64,000 nucleotides of DNA. Origin: Asterias amurensis (lineage: Eukaryota; Echinodermata; Asteroidea; Forcipulatida; Asteriidae). Below, in pieces: positions 24,901-37,163 of the stretch. Position numbers and translations under genes: made by a program. How positions within the stretch are numbered: position 1 is the first letter of the stretch; every line of letters begins with the position of its first letter. The notes below the pieces were generated by a model. That model was not told the DNA's origin. It did not search any database and saw only the letters and a list, made by a program, of their open reading frames with translations. The DNA is taken from the NCBI RefSeq assembly GCF_032118995.1, contig NC_092661.1:19417185-19481184 (forward strand). The letters are read 5' to 3'.

Positions 24901-26917
24901 CAATCAAGTAAACAAGCAACAACAAAGAGAGAGAAAATAAGAAGAAAGCTTTACTTCTCCATTCTCCAATGAATAGTCCGACTGTTTTCCTACTGCCATC
25001 TGCACCGGTGCCTACATTGAATACTGATTTGTTTCGGTAGCCATCAACAACGGGCTGGAGAAAATAAAACAAGAATACAAAAAGAGAGTGTATAAATGAC
25101 GAAGATACCTATGCAGCCCAATGATAAGAATTTGATCATACACAAATGGTTTATAGGGATCTTTTTAACCCTCAATTACTTCCCTCTTAAAGCTCCATTA
25201 GTCATGTAAAGAAAATTAATATAATTGCATTTTTTCTTTGTTAGAATAACTTTATATTTGAGGATAATTTTTTTACACGAATTTCTAAGAAAATTGCAAA
25301 AAGAGTCAACTGCAAAGAGCAAATAAAATTAAAATATTAGTCTGAATCAAAAGACTCACACTTTAATCCTAATGTTCATCACATTATTAATTATGGCTTT
25401 AAAGTAGGAAAAGGGTTTGGCTGTCAGTTCTAAATGTAGACAAAGTTTTTTGTACAATAATTATTGTAGAAAACATTGATCACTTACTGATGACTTTATT
25501 CTCTCCAGATGGCAACACAATCCATTATTGTTCTTTGTTCTATCAAGAGTTTCTGTTGAGCCAACTGCAGCTTCTTGTTTAATCAGCTCATTAGTGAAGT
25601 TCAACAGAACACTAGAATTCCGTAGGTGTTTCAAGTCTAGTTGCTTGTCATATGAAAGTTTCCATAGAGGTGTGACAGCTTCTCTCAGTTTGTTATTCAG
25701 ATACTCTGTTGCTTGATCAGTATTGGCTGGCTGCTGGTGTTCCACAACCTCTTTTGTTGCCGCGAAAGCTGATGTGAACTCTTGGAGAGGCTTCTCAACT
25801 TCTACTTCTGTGAGCTGACTTGGCTGTACTTTTGACTTTGTCCGACGCTTGGGTTTGTTTGGCTTGTTTTGTGTTGAGACTTGTCTCTGGAAGACACTGA
25901 ATCTGCTAAATGAAGGAACAAAAAGCTATTTATATGTGAACTATACCTGGTAGGACATCAGTCTCTGTTGCATTACACTGATGTCCTGGGTGTAAATTTT
26001 CTCTACAATGAGAATAACACCTCTATTAATGTTTTACCTGATTTCAGAAGTTGAAGTTTCCTTCGTACATGTCATATATATTTTTCATCTGTTGATGGAT
26101 CCACAAATTACAAATATATCCGTTGGTGACATTATTCCAGATGTCCGACTGTCAGGAGGATGGAGGATTATGATTACACATAGGCACTAGGCAATATCAA
26201 AATTATATGTTAACAATAACATGTTTTAAAAACATCTTTGTGGAAGTCAGTCCTTCTATCTCAGGCTCAGTCAATTGTAAACATACAGCGTCTTGAGTGT
26301 TTTTTCCACAAACAAGGTACAGCTTGCAAATGCAAGCAAATTTCATTATATATAAATAAGTTAATAAATCCAGTGAATTAAATATCAAAATAATTTGAAT
26401 TAAAATATAAATAAATTGAACTTCTTGAAAAAAAAAATAAGAAGAAGAAATGTGTAGCCTACCGGTATTATTATTAAGTTTAAAATTTTATTTAACTGCT
26501 TAAATTTAAAACTATTTTTTCTTCTTCTCGTATTGCCACAATTAAAGCAATAACTCTTGGTTGCAATCACCCCACACTGCACACCAACTAAACACATTTC
26601 ATTTGTTGTTGTTGAATGAATATTATAAATGAATTTTCTAGTCTCCGGACATTTATTATTAAATTTTAATTTAATTACCAACGAAAAACGAACGAATCGA
26701 ATGTAAATTCACGTTACATTGTAACGTGAATTGACATCAAAATCCATTCCCAAATAATAAATCAGTCCCAATATGTCTGAAATTGGTCTCCAAAGGTGTT
26801 TCACGCTTAAACTCGTTATTTAAAATAAAAGTATCAACACAGGCAGATAAATTAATAGCTAAATTACCTCCAATTTGTTAACACACGTGTAAAATGTTTT
26901 GAAATGGGCGCCGCCAT
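21930..26917 (-). CDS. TRMT2B: tRNA/rRNA (uracil-5-)-methyltransferase homologue B, nine exons
   Basis: Exons on the - strand: 26917-26868, 25905-25488, 25054-24955, 24808-24738, 24580-24339, 23876-23560, 23086-22967, 22715-22616 and 22053-21930 (1542 nt, 513 aa). The N-terminus [19 protein letters not shown] is basic and amphipathic, a likely mitochondrial presequence, followed by a Lys-rich linker. [19 protein letters not shown] and [20 protein letters not shown] are TRM2-family blocks. [13 protein letters not shown] (about 358-370) is SAM-binding motif I, NPARAGLH (433-440) is the DPPR-type motif, and C461 in YICCKP aligns with the catalytic cysteine. The end [18 protein letters not shown] is typical. 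Human TRMT2B makes m5U in mitochondrial tRNA and 12S rRNA. No RRM is present, which argues for TRMT2B over TRMT2A. Confidence 0.93.
22416..22576. mobile_element. short MITE (family D) in TRMT2B intron 8
   Basis: About 160 bp with imperfect terminal inverted repeats: TAAGTCCGGGTCATAC at the left and GTATGAACCGGGCTTTA at the right. The interior carries GCGAATG/TTCGCA blocks in both orientations. It is non-coding and looks like a foldback MITE with no retained target duplication. Confidence 0.55.
23271..23366. mobile_element. TTAA-flanked MITE, family B, internally deleted copy
   Basis: 96 bp bounded by TTAA at both ends. It begins TTAAAGGAAAACGTTGCCTT and ends TGTGTTCCTTTAA, matching the ends of the full-length family B copy at 40764-41144 but lacking the interior. 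It lies in TRMT2B intron 6. Confidence 0.65.
26706..26732. repeat. perfect 12-bp hairpin in TRMT2B intron 1
   Basis: AATTCACGTTAC and GTAACGTGAATT are perfect inverted repeats separated by three bases. It could be a small cruciform or a bZIP-like ACGT palindrome pair; there is no direct evidence of function. Confidence 0.6.
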
Positions 26918-27066
26918 CTTGTCCAAATGACAAATTCTGCCTTGGCCCATGTGAAGTAAAAGTGATTCTGATTGGCTTAGAAAAAAAGTTCCGCCCAGAA
27001 AATTGCTTGATTGACCAATCAGTGGCTTTCACCGTAAGAGCTTCAGCATCCGGGAACCCGGGCAAA
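26918..27066. promoter_or_regulatory. bidirectional TRMT2B/MEAF6 promoter
   Basis: Only 149 bp separate the divergent start codons. ATTGG (26971-26975) and CCAAT (27015-27019) give two oppositely oriented CCAAT boxes, the NF-Y site pattern common in bidirectional promoters. On the TRMT2B strand the start codon lies inside AAGATGGCGGC, an exact match to the YY1 consensus that often overlaps initiation sites of TATA-less housekeeping genes. No TATA box is seen. Confidence 0.7.
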
Positions 27067-30323
<3,257 letters not shown>

Positions 30324-30796
30324 ACAATGCTGAGGTCAAAGGTCAAACAGACAGGATTGCTTCTTGCTGACCAAGTATTCTAGCAAGGATAAACCTGTAA
30401 ATTTGTTTTCAACCAGTCTGACTGATTGTCAAATTACAACTTTGAGATTGTTGAGATTCTTGCGCAGTGTGGATTGAAATGTTCAAGTGTATCTTGTCAA
30501 TTTTTAGTTGAAGTAAAAGAACAAATCAGTACTTGGCGCTTTGATTGATCTTCAGAGATGTGTTATTTCATGTCAAGGTTCATTTACCTCTCAACAGGGA
30601 CCAAAATATCATCTACATTTTGCAGTTCCAATTATCGACAAGGGATATGTAAAAACGATGTTGTAATTAATCTTAAGTGTTAGTGACCAATGTTCATGTT
30701 TTAAAAAGCCGACTATAATTTTGTTTTAGTATTCATGCTGTAAGTATCTTGTTTTCTACTTTTCTATGCAAGGTTTTGTCATCTGTTTACTCTTCT

Positions 30797-30802
30797 AATA
30801 AA
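30797..30802 (+). terminator. candidate MEAF6 poly(A) signal
   Basis: AATAAA about 470 bp after the MEAF6 stop codon, followed within 30 bp by T-rich sequence. Later AATAAA hexamers near 31312 and 31768 are alternatives. Confidence 0.5.
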
Positions 30803-31874
30803 TTAATGTATTGTATTTTTATTTTGTTAACTTATCCAAGAAGATAGGTCGAGCAAGTTTGTTGATGTGAGAATGTTTTAACATAAATTTGGTAACTTTT
30901 GATTAAGCAATTACAGTTCAAGATTGCATAAATGATTGGAAGAAAGGGTCAACAGTGAAACGCAAACACTACTAATATCTTGACTGTTTCGTGCTGTAAA
31001 GGAATATTCAATGAACTTGTACATAGCGTGATTTTAGTCTCGATATTCACCATCAAGGACCTTTTAACGGATCAGATCCTTTTATATTGAACTAAGTATT
31101 CTATTAATATTTGTGATTTATCTCTAGAAAACATGCTTTGTTCCTTCAAAATGTCGACTAGAAAACAGTAATGAATTGGTTGCTTTTCCTTGGTTTGATC
31201 AAAGTTTGTCAAAATAACAATTGGAGACTGGTCCCTAGTATGAACTTATCACTGTTTCCCTTTCAGAAACAAATAACTGAATCATTCTTATTAAGTATAA
31301 TTCGAAATTTGAAATAAACTTGTTCTACAAGATAAATGTATATAGAGTACATGTACAGCAAGTGTATATTTTTTAGAAATTGAGAATGTCGAGAATGTTT
31401 GGTAAATGTCATTCAAAATTAATTGTTCCAACATTATAATACTTTGTAGACTTGTAATCTGATGACAATGTTAGTAGCAACAGTCTGAAGACGGAGTGTT
31501 TATTTAGTGGATTCACTTTCATGGTAACCAATACAATGATTGATGGGTTTCTACTTATGAGAGAAAAATCAAATGCAATCAGAATTAAAAGAGAAATCAA
31601 TTAGATCAACCATTAAAACACTGGGTAGGTTTCAGAGGTGGCGAATACACGTTAATAAATAACAATAGTTTGTCTTGCAATTGTGTTTTCATATCAGTAA
31701 TCACCGTTTATTTTATAAGCCTGTACAAATGTGTAAATTTTGCATATACAATGTAAAAGAATGTGTGAAATAAAACAAAATTACATATGTACAAAGAGAT
31801 CAAATTTGGATGCGAGTTATTTTATTACTGTTAATTGCACTTAAATAAAAACATGCCTGATAATTCCCGCAGGG

Positions 31875-32005
31875 GATTGCCTCCATACCCCCTGGTCATT
31901 GCCTTGGTGCCATTGAAATAATCCAGTTGAAACTTACAATTTCCTCAAAGGGAGCCATATACCAGGTAGGGAGAAATTGCCTTGGTGCACTTGCCCTTTC
32001 AAAAT
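31875..32005 (+). repeat. dispersed repeat, family F, copy 2
   Basis: It shares the blocks GTGCCATTGAAAT, CCAGTTGAAA, TTTCCTC, ACCAGG and TTGCCTTGGTGC[A/C]CTTGCCC, in the same order and strand, with 7195-7330. Non-coding. Confidence 0.5.
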
Positions 32006-32132
32006 TGAAGCTTACAGGTACAAATATTCTCATAATTTGCCATTAGAGCATCGTAGCAAATAATGTTTGAAGAGGGTACAGCACACATTTATGAGAGATG
32101 GTAACGGAGCAAACTATTACATAAAATCTGGT

Positions 32133-32504
32133 TTAAAGCCATTGGACCCTTTCGGTTCAGAAAAAAAAATAAAAGTTCACAGATTTACAAATAACTTACA
32201 CGGTTTACAGAAGGCAATGGTGAAAGACTTCTCTTGAAATAATATTCCATGAAATGCTTTACTTTTTGAGAAAACAGCAAAACAATATAAATTCTCGTTA
32301 ACGAGAATTACGGATTTATTTTAAACACGTCATGACACGGCGAAACGCGCGGAAACAAGGGTGGGTTTTTCCGTTGTTTTCTCCCGACTCCGATGACCGA
32401 TTGAGCCTAAATTTTCACAGGTTTGTTATTTGATATAGAAGTTGTGGTACACAAAGTGTGGGCCATGGACAACACTGTTTACCGAAAGGGTCCAATGGCT
32501 TTAA
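32133..32504. mobile_element. TTAA-flanked MITE, family C
   Basis: 372 bp bounded by TTAA. The terminal inverted repeats read TTAAAGCCATTGGACCCTTT inward and match nearly perfectly. The centre is a perfect 20-bp palindrome (32290-32309). No coding capacity. It shares the TTAA target and overall architecture, but not the sequence, of families A and B. Confidence 0.8.
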
Positions 32505-32874
32505 ATTTCATCAAAACACTGATAAAAATATAAATATTAATCTTTTCATCATTCTGAAGTAAGGTTTACAGAAACATTGACAAAAATCTCTTGTGTTATG
32601 GTTGTATTTCCACCATATACAGTTTCAAATCCTAGTTTTATTTCGCCAGAAGTGATAGGTTATCAATTTCGCCAAAATTGAATAGCTTTTATAAACTGTT
32701 CGTGGAATTAAAGCGAACTTGAGAAAAAAATTAAGTTAACCAATTCGTTGTGTCTATGTAAAGTAAAACTAATTCTAGGTGTGCAATGACGTATTTGCGA
32801 GAACACCAGTTTCCCATAAATCGCTCTTTCTTATGACACCAAAATTTAGAATGATAAAACTCCTTTGACTCTAG

Positions 32875-35800
32875 TTACGTTCTGTAATCCGTAAGGAAGT
32901 CCTCGCCATGTTCTGGTAGTGTTGGAAGGCTCTGCCTCGTGTCATGGGGTTTGTTCATTCGATTTACTGCAGATTTAAGACAAAGCATAAATCATGATCA
33001 AGAGATACATCATCATTGAGAGTCACACTATTCAAGAACATGTGATCATTTTTAATAATTGTTAATAACTATGACAAATATATTAATAGTAGTGTGACTT
33101 TTTTATGTGAAAGTTAATATTTCTCAAATATTGACATTTTTGAGCAACATCTTTTGGGAAATAATACAGAAAAAGGTTAAGGTGAAGTTGTTAAAGTAAC
33201 TGCAACATTATGCATAACTGTAAAGTAACAGACATTTGGGCTGGTATGGGATGGGCTGGAATGGGCTGGGGGAAAGGAAGTGGTGAGTGTTAGTCAGTAC
33301 TTTCAGACTCTTGTATGTAAACTTTCAGATCAACCTAAAACATCTAGTCAAGTTGAATAACTTGAATGAGTAAAATTACAAATTAAGGGGTTGAAAGTGA
33401 TAGCAAATGCAATACCAGAGTGGATGGGGTATATTTTTCTCTCCAATACTCACATTTCATCAATTTGAGTTCAGTTTTTGTGGTATGTACTTTTGACCCA
33501 AAGTAGAAGAAGATAGGCAGCGAGCAGAAAAACACGCTGATGGAAACAACAGACACAATGTCTCTCTCTGCATTAGTGCAGTTATAGATTGTACTCCATA
33601 CCTTTCTTGTACTGTTCATCTGGTGAAAATCAAAAAAAGGTGTATTAAAGGCAGTGGACACTATTGGTAATTACTCAAAATAATTATTAGCATGAAACCT
33701 CATTTGGTAAAGAGTAATGTGGAGAGGTTGATAGTATAAACATTCTAAGAAACGGCTCCCTCTGAAGTGACATACTTTTTTGAGTAAGAAGTAATTTTCC
33801 ACGTATTTGATTTCCAGACCTCAGATTTAGAATTTGAGGTCTTGAAATCAAGCATCTGAAAGCTAACAACTTCGTGTGACAAGGGTGTTTTTGTTACACA
33901 GTTTTTCTGACATCTCCCAACTTTGATGACCAATCGAGCTCAATTTGGTCAAGGTTTGTTATTTTATGCATATGTTGAGTTATACCTAGTGAGAAGACTG
34001 GTCTTTGACAATTACCAAAGGTGTCCACTGTCTTTAAATATATTTCTTTTTTATCTGTCTCTTTGGAGAAAGTAAAATAAGATAAAAGATGTTTCTTGCC
34101 TACCTGTTCAACACAATCTATGCAGATATCTTCAACACCACCCATGGAGGAGAAGAATTTGCACAGATTCCGGTAAACAACAGAACAATTAATGCAAACA
34201 TTCTCACCACTCTGTTAACAAAAGATAAAGGGAAAATATCATTTCAATAATTGCATCTTTTATACAAGACGACCATTAGTTCAAATTATGAACCGACTTT
34301 TGTACAAGTAGACTTACTTATAAACAGTATTAGGCAAACAAAACTACATATAAAAATTGTACAATAATTGTGTGAGTCAATCACCACCACACACACCCAC
34401 ACGCAGACATGTGTGTTTCTAAAATAAAAACATGGATATTGCAGACATGTGTGTTATTATAAAAAAAACATGTGGATATCTAGCAGGTTTGGAAAATCAT
34501 TTTGAGAATCTCACTCCTCCAAGACACTTACAGCTGATGCTTTATCAAAGCAGGCAAGTGTGTCGTTGATGTGCTTTTGGAACTCCACAACGCCGTCTCT
34601 CACTTGGCACCCGGATGGTGGTTTTTTCTTCTCACAGGAGGTGATGTCTTTGAAGCAGTCTATGATATAAGACAACAAATTACAATCATTGTGCATTTTC
34701 AAATCACATTATTATTCAGACAAAAAGAGAAAACTGCATAGGACACAACCACCAGAGTTTCTCAGTTTACTTTGGCAAATAAATCACCTGAACATTTGCA
34801 TGCATGATGATTATTAATATAAACTAACTCTTTTTCACTTTTTGATTTTTTTGTAAACATATCAGCACATAACAATAAAATTATTAAATTATAACTGATG
34901 AAAAAACAAACAAACAGGGTATCCAATGACACTTATAAGAAGGGGGAAAAAATTGCGATAACATAACCCTCCTCTGGACCCTCCGGCTTCGCTGTCAGGA
35001 GGAGGGTTACGTTATCGCAACTAGGGGGGAAACTGGACAAAAATTATTCTTACTTTTACAGCTGCCCTTGTCCCACAGTTCTCTTAAAAACTCATGAGTC
35101 TCTCTAAGTATTTGCACTCGATCAGATCTCAGCAATGGTTCATCACATGTTGACATCTAGATTGAGGACACAAAGTTTAATATAAGAAAAAGGGTAAAGT
35201 GAGAATTCCATTTTATTGAAAGTCACCTGGAAATAGAATTTTTGTTCTTTCAAACATAAGAGTATATGCTTACGAACAATAAAACAATTCTTTTAGTAAT
35301 TGTTTGTCACGATTTGTATGTTTAAAAAATATATGAAGTTGTTTGGGGGGCTGACTCCGCCTACCCCTTTTGTGACGTCAATCGAGGCAGACTTTACCTG
35401 CAATGCGTATAATAAACACACGTGCAAAGTACATGTACGTCCAAGTCGTGAGTTGGTACGTTTCAAAAAGTGTTTTTCTGCATTCAGCAGCAATACACCT
35501 GGTCGGCATTGCTGGAAAAAAACAATTTTTTTTTGTTTTTTAAACGTACAAACTCACAACTTGGTCCGTACATGTACTTTGCAATTGTGTTTACTCTACG
35601 CATTACAGGCAAAGTCTGCCTCGATTGACGTCACGAACAGCGCCCTCTCGGGTCGGGGTCTACTCTTAAATTTGTAAATAACATACACGTAAGAACTGAT
35701 TTTGTAAAACCTTAGTTAACTGTTTATTCACATTCCACTCATCAAACACATATATTAGTGACAAAAGCTTTATTTTGAAAAAATACCACTTCCAGGTGAC

Positions 35801-36856
35801 TTTAATCTACACAACGGCATTGAAGAACTCCATGTCTTTATCAATGACCCCCTATTTGAAATAAAAAGTAACCCACACAACACCCACCAATTTAGTTTGA
35901 CAGTAAAATAAATAAACTAAATTGTTTTTTTTAAAGACAAGTAATATTAACAATTACATAATGTAGTTCATCTCCAACATAGTGACATTTGTATTAAGGT
36001 TTTTACAAAATAAATGCACCAAAGATTAGAATAGATTAGCAGAACAAACAATATTATTGTGGAATTGTCGCAATCAAATGCCATTGAACTTAATGTTGTC
36101 TTAACTATGTTTTTAAATTTAAAAATAATGACATAAATGCAACCCAAGTCAATAACAAACACTAGAAACAGTTGATTTAAAAAGCAAGAAATGGCTCGAG
36201 AAATATACAACAAATTCAAAGCAATTTTACTTTTTAAATAATTTAATGTTGACGAAAAAGGAGCACCCACAAATTAGAACAACTCAAGCTCTTATATCTA
36301 TACCGTACCATAGACAATATCCTCCAGGCACAAGCATTGAAACAGTCACCAATTTCACTTGCCCTAATCCTTCCTATTCCTAAAAAATGTAGTATTTATT
36401 TCTCACCTGTTCTATCTCCTTGAATTTTTGTTCGGCTTCTATAAATACGTCGACACAAGTTTCACAAAATAGCACTGGCTTGGAAAATGCGAGAGCACAG
36501 TAGACAACACGTGATGACACACTTGCATATTCCTGTAACATTTGTAGACAATCTTCGTCCAAAACAGGGATGAAATGTTTCTCAATCTCCTCGACCTCGG
36601 TGTGGATTTTCAGTCCATCCTGATTTTGTGCGCGCTGAACCGCATACGCAGCAGTTTTGTATCCCGTACTATTTTGAAGGTAACTTCCATAAAGTGCACC
36701 AGGCGTATTAAAAGTCTCTGAAGTGTTGATGAGGTCTCCCTCTGTACATCCGAGGTGTATCAGAACGAAAAATACTTCGAATAAAAGTAATTTCGGCATG
36801 ATTTTTTGACAGACGTATCTTTTCAGTTCAACTTCCTTCTTTATGGACGTCGCCAT
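32875..36856 (-). CDS. OSTM1: osteopetrosis-associated transmembrane protein 1, six exons
   Basis: Exons on the - strand: 36856-36407, 35156-35054, 34659-34532, 34211-34104, 33619-33454 and 32966-32875 (1047 nt, 348 aa). A hydrophobic signal segment (LLLFEVFFVLIHLG, about 23-36) follows Met20, so translation may start at Met1 or Met20. A Cys-rich luminal domain with N-glycosylation sequons includes VLFCETCVDVF, SCKNCF, HINDTLACFDKA and ENVCINCSVVYRNLC. These match the cysteine pattern of human OSTM1. MNSTRKVWSTIYNC precedes one transmembrane helix (about 284-304) and a short basic cytosolic tail. OSTM1 is the beta subunit of the lysosomal chloride/proton exchanger CLC-7 and supports acidification. 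The last exon was chosen by phase, acceptor and tail length and is the least certain. Confidence 0.9.
33645..34037 (-). mobile_element. TTAA-flanked MITE, family A, copy in OSTM1 intron 4
   Basis: A 393-bp full-length copy bounded by TTAA, in opposite orientation to the 2883-3660 copies. The terminal repeats read TTAAAGGCAGTGGACACTAT inward, with the same internal GAGGTCT/AGACCTC palindrome. It makes up about four fifths of the 484-bp intron (33620-34103). Confidence 0.85.
34952..35021. repeat. 70-bp hairpin, family E, copy 1
   Basis: The arms TTGCGATAACATAACCCTCC and GGAGGGTTACGTTATCGCAA are inverted repeats with one mismatch, around a GC-rich loop. It lies in OSTM1 intron 2. A shorter relative with the same arm sequence is at 38600-38640. 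Confidence 0.7.
35372..35634. mobile_element. 263-bp imperfect palindrome (foldback element) in OSTM1 intron 1
   Basis: Left arm GTGACGTCAATCGAGGCAGA pairs with the right arm ending in its complement (TCTGCCTCGATTGACGTCAC at 35615-35634). Pairing continues inward through AAAGTACATGTACG-type blocks. There is no target duplication I can define. It is probably a foldback MITE; a transcribed copy would form a long hairpin. Confidence 0.65.
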
Positions 36857-37163
36857 TTTAATTTTAGCCTCTTTCGTTTTATTTTATAATACATTCCTCT
36901 TCAAGTAATTTTTTTAATTTTTGATTTAAATTAGTGTCATAGATAAAAATCAATTATTACATGTAGATTATTCAAACAATATTTATGAATACATTTTAAA
37001 TTATCAATTTATTTAAACATTTTAAAGATAAAAGGTGGCATAAATACTACAATCTAGTCTGGTTCGGGCCACATTTTTTTGTGTTGGTTTTCTCTACAGT
37101 GGTGGTCTGGTATCTATCACTACAGTCTTTTATGTGATGCTCTGCCCGAAAAACTCTAGCAAA
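36857..37163. promoter_or_regulatory. divergent OSTM1/MRPS31 intergenic region
   Basis: 307 bp separate the OSTM1 start (36856, -) from the MRPS31 start (37164, +), so a shared bidirectional promoter is likely. The sequence is very AT-rich with no clear TATA or CCAAT pair. ATGGCGAC at the OSTM1 start resembles a YY1-type initiator on that strand. Confidence 0.5.

Larger units (their letters stand above)
30324..32874. other. convergent spacer between MEAF6 and OSTM1
   Basis: The 3' ends of MEAF6 (+) and OSTM1 (-) face each other over 2.55 kb. It holds the MEAF6 3' UTR, a family F repeat fragment (31875-32005) and a family C MITE (32133-32504). A TTTATT at about 32637, read as AATAAA on the - strand, is a candidate OSTM1 poly(A) signal. 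No coding sequence is seen. Confidence 0.6.

Noticed and set aside
21930-26917. Assignment of the methyltransferase as TRMT2A
   Set aside because: No RRM domain precedes the TRM2 core. The N-terminus looks like a mitochondrial presequence, and several blocks ([23 protein letters not shown]) fit TRMT2B better from memory.
33383-33453. Read-through of OSTM1 exon 5 into the following sequence as the natural C-terminus
   Set aside because: A GTGAGT donor follows ...ELKLMK exactly, and a phase-compatible exon at 32966-32875 gives a short basic tail like that of human OSTM1.
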